Source of the DNA: Mayamaea pseudoterrestris
Lineage: Eukaryota > Bacillariophyta > Bacillariophyceae > Sellaphorales > Sellaphoraceae
Direction of reading: 5' to 3'
NCBI GenBank assembly: GCA_027923505.1
Contig: BROI01000017.1
Coordinates: forward strand, 1 to 64,000
Length of the DNA: 64,000 nucleotides
The notes beneath the pieces were generated by a model. That model was given only the letters and a program-made list of their open reading frames with translations. It had not been told where the DNA came from and made no database searches. Shown piece after piece: positions 10,197-20,600 of the stretch; position 1 is the stretch's first letter; each line of letters begins with the position of its first letter. Position numbers and translations under genes: made by a program.

Positions 10197-11936
10197 ATGG
10201 AGCTACCAACGACGACGACAAAAACAATCGAGCGTGAACTAGCGCAAGCCATCGAGGAAAGCGATGAACATTTTCACCTTCCAGGGCTATCAGTAAGGTT
10301 GTCAAGCAACGACAGAGAAAATCAAGTCATGCTGCTCGGCGAAGAAGATGCCAACCTTTGGACGACGGCCATTCCAGAAGTCGAAGTTCACCTTGCGCAT
10401 TGGGAGCAAGCGAGTACACATACACGCGAACCATCGATCGGCGATACTACGATTCAAAGTGACGATCCCAGTGAAGCGCCGAAAAAGTCAAGCGACAAGC
10501 CTTGTCGGCTGACTCAAGTGATAGCATTCCTTAAGTACTTTTACTCGACGGCTCTCCTCTGCTTTTGCGTCGTTTTGGTTGCTTCAGTCATTTTCTCACG
10601 GCAATCCAATGCAACAAGCACATTTAACCTTCATCCGGCCATTGCCTTTTGTCTCTTTCTGTTTTTCATTATGTGGCTGAGTCTGTTGGAAGGTGGTTTG
10701 AACTGCATGATTGGGCTACAGCAAACCGACAAGCACCAGTATGCAGCCTCGCATGTCTGGACGAGTAAATGCACCAAGCTAGCTCATGCTGGTGACAATA
10801 TTGAGCGCTTCATTGTTGGTCGACAGTTTCTTGACTTGTCGTGCATCTTCATGCTGAATTTCCTTGCAACGTCGGTCAAAGGAAGTAGCGTTTTGGGGCT
10901 GCCAACAATTGTCAATGACATTTTTCTCAATACTGGCTTGGCAGTTATCCTCGTGGTGATTGTTTTGGGACAATTGACCTCGCAAATCAATTGCGCGCAT
11001 AGTATGCTCGACTTTGTGAATAACCGGACCATGTACTTGTCGACAATTGCGGCGCTGGCAATTGAAAAGTCTGGGCTTTTGCATTCAGTCTACTTGATTC
11101 AAATCGGGTTTGCCAAAGTGACGGGTCGATCAATCCGAACACATGAGACGCCTCGATCCCTCGGGCGCAAGTTGTTGTTTTGGGGACGAGTCGCCTTGTC
11201 GACCTGTGTTCTCTCGTTTTCCATTGTTGTCATGCTGACAGCAATGTTTCAAGGCAAAACGAGAATGTGGACGGGTCTGCCGCCTGCTGCTGGGCTGATT
11301 ATGCTGATTCTACTTATTCTTTTCGTTGGTCTTTTGGACGGGCTCCAAGTGGCATTCTTTGCAGTCTTGCACGTGCCGGAGAAGGAGATTCGTGAGCAAG
11401 GCGTGGCGTGGAAGAATTGTAAATTCATTTTTTCCGGTCGCAACCTGCAGACGTTTCTAGTCGGTCGACAGATCTTTCAAACATTGTGTCAATTCTTCAT
11501 TGCTCGTCTATCCACAGTTAAGGTCGCGCCTGGCGAAGACAATTTGTTTGGGGTCCCGGATGGTGTGCAGCAATTTTTCAATACTGGCATTCTTGGTTCC
11601 ATATTTGCGACGATTATCGCCTCGTTGATCTGGCGAGTGACGGCGTCTTGCTTTCCGTTTTTATTCTTATCAAATCCATTAAGCTACTGCTTTTTACGCT
11701 TTTGCATATTGGTCGAGTCGTCTGGCGTCTGCTGGTCGGCCTGGTTGGTGGCAGCAGTACACCGGCGTGTTGCGGGTCTCCAACTTGACGAATCTTATAT
11801 TGGAGAATTCCGTGGACAAATTCTTCTTGGAGGCGATTCCACAGATAATGAGTCAATGGAGGTCGATATTGATCTTTCGCGAGTCCAGGAGCAGCCTTCA
11901 GAAAGTGAATTGTCACCGGCAGCGCAAGAAGTATAA
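10197..11936 (+). CDS. silicon transporter (SIT) homologue
   Basis: Single exon, 579 aa. The ATG at 10197 (context CCAACCATGG) is preferred over in-frame upstream codons. Residues 1-110 are hydrophilic and acidic, followed by about ten TM segments in two similar halves, as in diatom silicic acid transporters. Family signatures: VGRQ near 208 and 423, GQLTSQIN near 258, FGVPDGVQQFFNTG (about 444-457) and SNPLSYCFLR (about 496-505). SITs are sodium-coupled plasma-membrane or vesicle importers of silicic acid. Two of the GXQ-type motifs are altered: the first reads EGGLN (165-169) where EGxQ is expected, and the second reads DGLQ (381-384) rather than EGxQ. The usual long C-terminal coiled coil is replaced by a short acidic tail. 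The family call is firm; the subclade is not known. Confidence 0.9.
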   Translation: MELPTTTTKTIERELAQAIEESDEHFHLPGLSVRLSSNDRENQVMLLGEEDANLWTTAIPEVEVHLAHWEQASTHTREPSIGDTTIQSDDPSEAPKKSSDKPCRLTQVIAFLKYFYSTALLCFCVVLVASVIFSRQSNATSTFNLHPAIAFCLFLFFIMWLSLLEGGLNCMIGLQQTDKHQYAASHVWTSKCTKLAHAGDNIERFIVGRQFLDLSCIFMLNFLATSVKGSSVLGLPTIVNDIFLNTGLAVILVVIVLGQLTSQINCAHSMLDFVNNRTMYLSTIAALAIEKSGLLHSVYLIQIGFAKVTGRSIRTHETPRSLGRKLLFWGRVALSTCVLSFSIVVMLTAMFQGKTRMWTGLPPAAGLIMLILLILFVGLLDGLQVAFFAVLHVPEKEIREQGVAWKNCKFIFSGRNLQTFLVGRQIFQTLCQFFIARLSTVKVAPGEDNLFGVPDGVQQFFNTGILGSIFATIIASLIWRVTASCFPFLFLSNPLSYCFLRFCILVESSGVCWSAWLVAAVHRRVAGLQLDESYIGEFRGQILLGGDSTDNESMEVDIDLSRVQEQPSESELSPAAQEV

Positions 11937-12390
11937 AAACTGGTCTCTTGCTTTCAGAGCCACAATCCACACGGTCTACATGTATTGGCTATGCGATCAC
12001 ACGACCACATAACTTATTAAACGATGTATTTATATAATATATCGTTGCAACAATGCTGCTCCATTCGCATCCCGACAATTTTACTTTGCGCGAGAGGAGA
12101 TAGCTGATTGAGTACCGCAAGGTGACGTCGTGTCGCAGCAAGCGATCAATGACTCGCCAAGCGTCTAAGTATCCGAGATAAAAGTATCTTTGCTTAAGTA
12201 TTCACGCGCCAGACCTTCTAGCTCTAACATTCATGGTTGTATAAACAATCCTTCTCACCAAGCAGATTTTCGCCGGAAGCGACTATCAGCGAGGCGGCAC
12301 CTCGTCGGAGGCAATCCAAGCAGCCAGCCTATTCCATTGATAGGCTCTCTGTGCACCTCGGTCAACATCTTGGTAACTGACAAACAAACC
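11937..12390. other. intergenic, SIT to SUMO-like gene
   Basis: 454 bp with no gene seen. It includes the SIT 3' UTR, an AT-rich patch (about 12014-12045) that could hold the polyadenylation region, and the 5' flank of the next gene. An open frame continues upstream of 12391 in the same frame but lacks a better ATG. Confidence 0.5.
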
Positions 12391-13404
12391 ATGGCTGCCG
12401 TCGCCGCCATTAACGACGCTGGACTATGGCTTCCAGGAGCAACGAGCAAGGAAGACAAGATTGAAAAGTGGTGGGAAGTGAACCGCAAGCATGATCCGCC
12501 TCTTTCGCGAGGCGCAACTCCCTTAGTCGAGCGTAGCATGCGAGTGCATGGATGGAGCGAGGCCTTTGCCAAGCGATGCCTCAAGGGATACAGACAGTTT
12601 ATGGAACTCAAATCGGTGATGAACGATTGGCAGGAGACAAAACTCGCACCTCCACTTGCCATTCTGCAAATGTGGGAGCAACACATTCTTGACAACCTCA
12701 ACTACACGGACGACTGCTTCCTCCTCTTCGGCAGAGTCATTGGACATGACCCTGATGCCATGGTCAACGAACGAATCACAATGGATCGCATCAAGACAAC
12801 ACAGATTGCCTTTCAAGCGCGCTATGGCAACGACCTTGACCCAGAGGTTTGGGAGTATGGAGCGTTCGAAGGCGACGGATTGGCGATTGACGCCGAGGAT
12901 CAGCTACGCCATCATGCTCCATCGACACCACGAGGACGTCTTCCCGTCGCTGGTATTGATCGTGCCGTCGGAGGAGTCTCGCCGTCGCCCCGGCCGACTG
13001 GACGAGCGGATAGGTCGCTTGTTGCCGACTCGCAGGACGAAGACCTTGCTCCGACACGTTCACGCTCGCCAACACGTCGACCGGCTCCAGTGGCGGCCGC
13101 CAAGCCTTCATCGGCTCCCAAATCTCCCAAGTCTCCGACTGGAAACGAGCCGATTACCATCTTTCTCCGCGACTCCAATTCGGGCGAGGAAACGTACTTT
13201 TCTTTGCGCTACCGATCAACTCTTCGTATCGTCTTTACCGTCTATGCGGAGCGCAAGGGACTGAACCAAGATACTCTCAAATTCAATTTCCAGGGACAGT
13301 CTCTCACAGGCTACGAGACGCCGTACAGCTTGGGCTTGGAGGATCGCGCGCGCATCGACGTGCAAGTAGTGGCCGCCGGAGCATCGCCTGCACGAAGGAG
13401 TTAA
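12391..13404 (+). CDS. WWE-like N-terminal domain fused to a C-terminal SUMO/ubiquitin-like domain
   Basis: Single exon, 337 aa, from the ATG at 12391 (CAAACCATGG). Residues about 25-140 form a compact domain (KWWEVNRKHDPPLSRGATPL, then VERSMRVHGW, PPLAILQMWEQHILD and LLFGRVIGHDPD) that I recall as recurrent in diatom proteins but cannot name. Residues 150-250 are Arg/Ser/Pro-rich and disordered-looking. Residues about 253-330 fit the SUMO/Rad60-SLD ubiquitin fold: ITIFLRDSNSGEETYFSLR, VFTVYAERKGLNQDTLKF, GYETPYSLGLEDRARIDV. It ends in ARRS with no diglycine, so it is unlikely to be conjugated; more likely the domain binds SUMO partners or serves as a fold module. Localisation cannot be read. 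Confidence 0.8.
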   Translation: MAAVAAINDAGLWLPGATSKEDKIEKWWEVNRKHDPPLSRGATPLVERSMRVHGWSEAFAKRCLKGYRQFMELKSVMNDWQETKLAPPLAILQMWEQHILDNLNYTDDCFLLFGRVIGHDPDAMVNERITMDRIKTTQIAFQARYGNDLDPEVWEYGAFEGDGLAIDAEDQLRHHAPSTPRGRLPVAGIDRAVGGVSPSPRPTGRADRSLVADSQDEDLAPTRSRSPTRRPAPVAAAKPSSAPKSPKSPTGNEPITIFLRDSNSGEETYFSLRYRSTLRIVFTVYAERKGLNQDTLKFNFQGQSLTGYETPYSLGLEDRARIDVQVVAAGASPARRS

Positions 13405-14334
13405 AGGATTGTCGGAGGAAAGTAAACTGACATGTTTGCAAGACTTGGAAGAACGTTATGGTACCGACGGGGGATGCGTAAAGGACAAACTGTTTGTCAT
13501 GCAGTATAACATATTAATCATCGTTTGTATTTGATCTAAAGTTGATCGTCTACCGTAGTTAAAGGAAGCCATGCACTACACCAGCTTGCTGGAAAATTGA
13601 CTTTGTTATACTACGAAGCGCATTGTAGCCAAGTGCCATTCTAACCGTACAATTCGAACGAGGGATATGATATCCACGGCATGGTGCTTGCGTTTTAAGA
13701 TGACGGTTGCCAATTGCTGCGCTAACTCTGCTTGCCATATCATTCTTGTCGCCCTTGGCAGATGCTGCTAGTCGCAAAATCCTCTTTCAGATTAATACTT
13801 ATCTTTTCTATCAGGTTGTGCCTGACTATCTGCCAGCTGCCCTCGCGGATAGGTAAGATGCCTGTACCTCATTGCTGCCGAGACTAACGCAAGCCTAACA
13901 TTTGGCAGTGCACCCAGCAGAGGGGAAAAAGCGCCACTCTACCCTCTTCCAACTGCTGCTGGTTTGTACAAATTTCATTTGCCCTATCACACATAAAGAG
14001 ACGAACATATCTTGTCGTTAGCCTCGTCCGTCTCGTTTTCTCTACCGATGCATCTGCGATTCTGCGTTGGAGTGTGGATGCTTCTGCGTTTGCTTCAAGA
14101 ACGGAACAAACGATATTGAACTTCAAGCGCCACGTGTCAAAACTGTACATTCTAACTGATACTCATATGTCTGACATATGAGGGCATATACGAAAGAACA
14201 GCTCAGTTGCTTCTCTGACTGCAACTCGACGAGTTACGTCGACTCTTCACAATTTCGATCCTCGGCATCCTTCCATCACACATCATATTGCTTGCCTGCT
14301 GCTACTGCTGCAATCGAGCTATTGGCAATACACC
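13405..14334. other. intergenic, SUMO-like gene to cold-shock gene
   Basis: 930 bp without a supported gene. Minus-strand open frames at 13559-13777 and 13884-14150 show no recognisable domain and no splice logic, and are treated as chance. The last 200 bp are the likely promoter and 5' UTR of the cold-shock gene. Confidence 0.5.
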
Positions 14335-15425
14335 ATGGGAGTACGCCTCGCGGGGACGGTCAAGTGGTTCAGTGCAAAGAAAGGCTTTGGATTCATTGCC
14401 GCCAAGGTTAAGCAGGGCGATGCCGAGGAGCAGGAGGTGTTCGTCCATCAGACGAGCATATTGGGAGCCAACGATGGAAAGAGCTTTCGCACGTTGGTAA
14501 GTGCAAGTATCTTTATTTGGAATGACTGGTTTCATTTTAGCATGCCTATGTTTCTGATGCTGCATTTAATGTTTCTATTCGTTCCAGATTCCCAATGCCA
14601 CTGTCGAGTTCGAGGTCGAGCACGATGCCGACACGGGCAAGCCAAAGGCTCTCAACGTGACGGCTCCAGGCGGTCAGCCCATGGATCTTCCACAGCGACA
14701 GGTTCGTCGCACTCGCGCCAATGCCAAAGACAAAGAGATGCTCAACCCCATCAACGGAAGTGGGAATGCAACGGGCAAACCAAAGGCTCGTCGTCCAAAG
14801 AAGAAGAAGGACGCTGCACCCAAGGAAACGCCCTTTCATGCTCAACTCTCCGATGAAGTACGCGACGCGATTAAGAAAAAAGGTCTCGACTTGGACTCGA
14901 AAGGAACAGTTGACGTTTCCATTGGAGACGCTCGCGTCAAGCTTGGGCTCGGTCAATACGCGGGCTTGGCGCACAAGGATGGCATTGTTGCGGAAGGCAA
15001 TTACGCATGCGACCAAAATGGATTGGTGTCGATTACATGGGCAAAAGCTATTCGATTCCAAGACGGGAGTTGGCAGCCATTCGGCACCGAAACGCTGGTA
15101 AAGACCATCATGCTGACGGAAGGTATGTATGCTGAGTCAGCGAATGCGTTGTACGCTGACATCTGGGCACGTACATCCATCGCATCCGCATCGTAATGCG
15201 AGCATATATACATTTTGTTACTCACATCGTTCTTTTTTGTCCGATTTTGTAGAGACTGTCAGACCAGTTGAATTGGAGGAAACGCCGGAACTACTTTGGG
15301 GTTGCGGAAAGACGGATCCACGAGAAGCATTTGAGCTGAATGGATTTCTCATGCGGCGCGTCGTTCTGACACGTCCTCCTCGACAAGCCAAGGTGATTGT
15401 AGACGCTACTACTACAAGTGATTAA
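14335..15425 (+). CDS. cold-shock-domain RNA/DNA-binding protein
   Basis: Three exons: 14335-14496, 14588-15122, 15253-15425; 289 aa. Introns are GTAAGT...CCAG and GTATGT...GTAG, phases 0 and 1. The N-terminal cold-shock domain starts GTVKWFSAKKGFGFIAAK (RNP-1-like GFGFI) followed by EVFVHQTSI (RNP-2-like FVHQ); the first intron splits the domain before IPNATVEFEVE. A Lys/Arg-rich segment (KARRPKKKKDA) may act as a nuclear or RNA-binding linker. The remaining 150 residues form a second region with IKKKGLDLDSKGTVDVSIGDARVKLG that I do not recognise. CSD proteins bind single-stranded nucleic acid and act as RNA chaperones or translation regulators. Confidence 0.88.
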
Positions 15426-16001
15426 TACAGTATCTATCTGATGCATTTAAATGTTGAAATGACAGGTTAGGTATGTAGCTGTAGCTCTGCGGTAGACTCG
15501 ATAGCAACAGTTTCAAAATGTCACCTGCGGCTGCTACATTTTCTCTATCGTATGGCTCGTTGCGCCAATTTATTTCAAGCAGATATTGTTTCGTTGTACG
15601 TTTACTGTAGTGTCTGTCTTCCGTCGCTTTTCGAAAGAGTCGTCGGCGACGAGAAAGGACGTTGCTGACTTTTTTGTCCTTCCCGTCTGTTATTTTACTC
15701 CAGCAGTCACAGTCAGCGCCAACTTCAAGAACGACAATTGTTCTTGAAGCAAATGATATTCAGCCAAACTGAAGGCTTTTTACTACTTCAAGTTAGTGTG
15801 CCGGTACGACTCCATCGAGGTCGATCAACGCTGCGACACGCACCATTCAAAAATCAAGCAACCACCATGACCGCATGCCTCGAGTCTTGCGCACAACAAA
15901 CCAAACGTCTGCGGAACCTGCCACACTGCCAGAACCACCAGTCACTGGAACAGCAATATAATCTCATTAATCAGTTTGCTACAATAATCCGTACAGTAAA
16001 G
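15426..16001. other. intergenic / 5' flank of the PP4 gene
   Basis: 576 bp. An open frame runs from 15738 into the PP4 coding exon, with an ATG at 15867 in good context (ACCACCATGA), so translation might begin there and add 45 residues. Nothing else is seen. Confidence 0.4.
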
Positions 16002-17514
16002 ATGACAGCCAAAGTCTCTGACGTTTCATCCATTCCGATTCCGTCCGCCTCGGACAATCCGCTCTTTACTACCAAGCCTTCGGAATGGACGACCAACATG
16101 ACGGCGTCAAGTCTATCGACGGCATCAGGAAACTCGTGCTTGGACGAACAGATTGAACGATTAAAGCGATGCGAATACTTGAGAGAAGGCGAAGTCAAGG
16201 CGCTCTGCTTGAGAGCGAGGGAAATTTTGGTGGATGAATCGAATGTTCAGCGAGTCGATGCGCCAGTGACGGTAGGTGATTTTGAGCTTGAATGAGTGAA
16301 TGAATGATTGAATGGAAGTGTAATTGACTGAATCATGTAGCAGCAGCGATAATGGCGTTGTATTTGGAGTTGCAGCGACTACAAACGAGAAGTAGAAACG
16401 AAGGACCGCATGAGCCTCTCACCTGTCACGCAATCTTGCTTCAACTGCCGTTCACTTCCAGATTTGCGGAGACATTCACGGACAATTCTACGACTTGGTG
16501 GAGCTATTCAAGGTTGGAGGCGAGTGTCCGCAGAAAAATTACTTGTTTCTCGGAGATTTTGTGGTGAGTAGCACCGTTGTCTATGAAAATGTTGCAGCTG
16601 TGCATGTGCTTCATCATTCGCTCGGTCTGTCGGCTCATACTCGCGGACTTGGCGCAAGAGCGATATGATTTTGTCATTCTGGCATTCTGGATGATATAGT
16701 TTCACGTAGCAGTATGCTCAATTACAAAACGCATTCCTTCTTGGACAGGACCGAGGATACTATAGTGTCGAAACATTCCTTTTGCTCTTGGCATTAAAGG
16801 TGCGGTACCCCGATCGCATCACGCTCATTCGAGGCAACCACGAGTCGCGGCAAATCACTCAAGTTTACGGCTTTTACGATGAGTGTCTCCGCAAGTACGG
16901 CTCGGTCAACGTTTGGAGGTATTGCACGGAGATATTTGACTACTTGTCGCTAAGCGCAATCATCGAGGACAAGATTTTTACGGTTCATGGTGGTCTCAGT
17001 CCAAGTATCAATACGCTCGATCAAATTCGCGTCATAGACCGCAAGCAAGAGGTCCCACATGATGGCGCCATGTGCGACTTGCTATGGTAAGGCATTCGTT
17101 TGTGTTCCGCGTGCCAGCAACAGTTTCGTGGCCCGTGCTCAATGCGACTTCTTTCTTTCTTAATTCATTGTACACTACAGGTCGGATCCTGAGGAGCTGG
17201 AAGGATGGGGCTTGAGTCCGCGTGGGGCAGGCTACTTGTTTGGTGCCGACATTGTGTCCATGTTTAACGAGCGCAACGACTTGGATTTGATCGCTCGAGC
17301 GCATCAGCTCGTCATGGAGGGCCATCGAAGCATGTTTAACGATGCACTCGTGACGGTGTGGAGTGCACCCAACTATTGCTATCGATGCGGCAACGTGGCA
17401 GCCATTTTGGAGCTGGATGAAAATTTGGAACGAAGCTTTAAAATCTTTGACGCAGCTCCGCAAGAGGCGCGAGGTGTGCCGATTAAAAACCCTCCGCCCG
17501 ACTACTTTTTGTAA
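16002..17514 (+). CDS. serine/threonine protein phosphatase 4 catalytic subunit
   Basis: Four exons: 16002-16271, 16462-16563, 16749-17086, 17181-17514; 347 aa from the ATG at 16002. PPP-family signatures are intact: [12 protein letters not shown] (GDxHG), GDFV then DRGYYSVE (GDxxDRG, split by intron 2), [15 protein letters not shown] (GNHE), HGGLSP, and [11 protein letters not shown] near the end. [10 protein letters not shown], the [10 protein letters not shown] loop and the C-terminal DYFL agree with PP4 rather than PP1 or PP2B; the DYFL tail is the carboxyl-methylation site of the PP2A/PP4/PP6 group. An extra 30-40 Ser/Thr-rich residues precede [12 protein letters not shown], so the true start may be an internal ATG. 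PP4 works in centrosome, DNA-repair and chromatin control. Confidence 0.93.
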
Positions 17515-17669
17515 AGTGACATAAGTACTAAACGAACTGTTAATGCATTACGTCTCGCAGGTTTAACCTTTATTTTATAGAAGAAGCGAGTAGGAGCAGT
17601 CGCGTAGCGTTGTCAGAGTTGACGAGTTTATCCCAAGGCCGGCCATCGTCGGCAGCCGTCAAGTCAATT

Positions 17670-20600
17670 TCAATGCCTCGCATTGGGCGTGATTGACACG
17701 TACTCAGACGATGCTTCAAAGTTCCGCATAACTTCCGAGAGATCGTCGTGCTCGTCCGTCTCAAAGCCTTCAAACCGGGTCGATGGACGGAAGTTGCGAG
17801 GCCACCAACATACCGACGGTCCGACCAAGTTCATCGTTATGGGAACTATCATGAACTGAACTAGTATCGCGTCAACCAGAGAGGCGATTGCTACCAGGAA
17901 TAGACAGGTGCGCAATATCGGACTGCTGGAGATGAGAGCTTGACTAGCAAACACCACCGCAATTGCAAGCCCGACAGTCATCAAGCCATTCCTCAATTCG
18001 AACAAGCCAGCAGCAACGGCACTCTTGTGTTCAAACCCTCGCGTACGCAGCTGCACAACTCTTGACAAAAGTAGCGAGTTGTTTCCTACTGAAATGCTTA
18101 CAATCAAGATTGGTGCCAACAGAAGTATTCTCCAGTTCAACGTGCTCCCTGCAGGTTGAAATAAAAGACCCCAAACACCAAAAGAAACGTAAAGTGTAAA
18201 AGCGACACACGCGACGTTCAGCAAAGCCGCAAACATTGATTGATGACAAATAAAGGTAGCGACCATTAAAATCGTCATCACGCCATACATGGTGGGAAAC
18301 ATGGCAGCTCTTTGCACCGACATACCATGATGCTCGTCAACAGCTGGTCCTAAAAGCTGAACTTCGACGCCACGAAGTACGCCGCTCGCTTTTAGCCGCC
18401 GAATCGTTGTACAAGTCGACTCAAACCATTCAATGCCGTCTTCGGAAAATGGGTCAACGCCCAGCTCAACATTGACAGTCGTCGATAGAGTATCGTTGGA
18501 AGTGTACCATTCATCCAAGACGTTTATCGCGTGCAAAAGCTCAAACGGACACTTTGGCTTGACCTTGTTGCAAAACTTTGCAGTACTGTAGACGGAGTGA
18601 GGCAGTCGCGTATTATGCATAACAGCAATGCCATTGTAGAGGGCACGTCGATGGTGGACGTAATGGTGCTGGCTGCTGACGGTGGGACTCAAAGCAGCAA
18701 CATCAGTTGCGCCCAAGTTTCGAACCGCAATCTTTTCTGTATCGCTACAAGCTTCCTCCTCTTCCTCTTCGCCGCGAATGACTGCCTTGATGTGTTGCGC
18801 CAATTGCCTGGCTTCATTCGCCGTCATTCCAATGTGCGTCGCTCCCTGGCTGCGCCAGCCATCATGCTCTAGCGAGTGATCCTCCATTTGCTGTTCCTCC
18901 GTCGCCATGAGTTCCTCCACAACAATATGCATGACTTCAAAGGCTTGTACAGATGCTGTCATGGACATGTTAGCGGCATGTCCGTCAAAGACAAGTCGGT
19001 ATGGTGCCACATGACCCGGGCGCTGGAGCTTGTCGCGAACCACGTTCCAAGTCAAAAACGCGTTATTCCTTCGACTCGACAGCAACGAATCAAGCGAAAT
19101 GGTCGCATGCAAGTGCATAAAGGACCGACTGAGAGATACGCCTGCCACCAGCAGAAGAATGATAATAACCAACATTCCTCGACATGGATGCAAGAGTATA
19201 TTTTTGGTAATAACAAACCACATCGACTCGGGAGTTGCCAGCGAAACCTGCCGTTCTAAATAGTAACCTGGACTGAGTGGCTGAATGGGACTGCTCAATT
19301 CAAGATCGACATGTTCATCATCGTCATCTTCCTCGTCAATATTAGCGTGAGCATAAAACTCGGAGGTCGTTCGGATCAAAGATGATCGTTGACTCGACGA
19401 TGACGACGGTGACGTCGGAAAGGCTCCATAATCGTGTTCCTCCTCTTCCTTTGATTGTAAACGTATGACTCGTTTGAAGCGAGGAAGCAGCTTGGAATGT
19501 ACAACGATGGATGCTGATAAAAGCATTGCGACGGACATGCAAGCGGCATAGGCACGAGCGATGCATAAGCTTCCCAAGCAGACAAGTCCGGAAGTGGCGG
19601 CCCATGCATGGAACTCATGGTAGTTTCGTTTCTCCAAAGTCTCCTCAGCAATTGGCATGGAGTGATCCGAGTCATTGTACAAAACGGCAGCGTGAATCGA
19701 TGCGATGAATGCCAAAGAAGGAACCAACACTGACGTAATGCGCTCGGTTTCCACCGGGTCCTCTGCATGCACGATTTGACGCGAAAACATCATTATAGAG
19801 CACCAGAGCGTCATGGTCATTGTCCAGCCCGCAAGAATCGAAAAGACCGGTCCTCTGCGTCCTTGCCAGAGTTTGACAAATCGTTTCGAACGTTCATGCC
19901 GGTTCATATAGATGATTACTGCAGCAAGCATTGTCAAAACCAAGCCCGCAAAAGTCATTTTAACCAAGTCAGCCAGTAGATTGTTTTCATTAATCTCCAT
20001 CATGTAGTTCCATCCCGTCAAGTGAATGGTAAAGTACATGAGTGAACCTTGCGCTTGCTCAAAGTCCGCCGAGTATGTTTGCACCACACGCGCCAACTCG
20101 CGCATGACTCGAGTTGTCGTATTTGTTGCTGCTGCTGCTGCCGCTGCTGTGGTAATGGTAGTATTGACGTTCGTTTCGTTGGTATTGCTGGTGTCACTTG
20201 CGAATTGCAGCTTTCGCTTGACACGAATGGCAATGGTGGAAACGGATCCATCGAATGACGCCAGTGGAGGAGCAAGCCAGTGCAAGTCTTGCTCCTGCAG
20301 ACTATAGTAGCTGTCGACTCGAATGTCATAATCGTTATTGCCGTCTGAACGTGTAGTTGCATTCATGAGCAAGTCTTGTAGACCAATGGTAAAAGTGCGG
20401 GCCTGCGCAAGGGCAGGCGTGGATGGATCGAGCAGCGAATAAATGTCCTTGCTCGTTGCGTTTTCAATCGGATTTGCTTGAAGAACCACCAGCAGCGGAT
20501 CAGACCACAAGTCCAATCGTTCAGTCACTGATTGATTACCATTATTAGTTAAAAGTGATGGATTGTCGTGTAACAAAATGAGGCCTGAGAGGAGCGTAAA

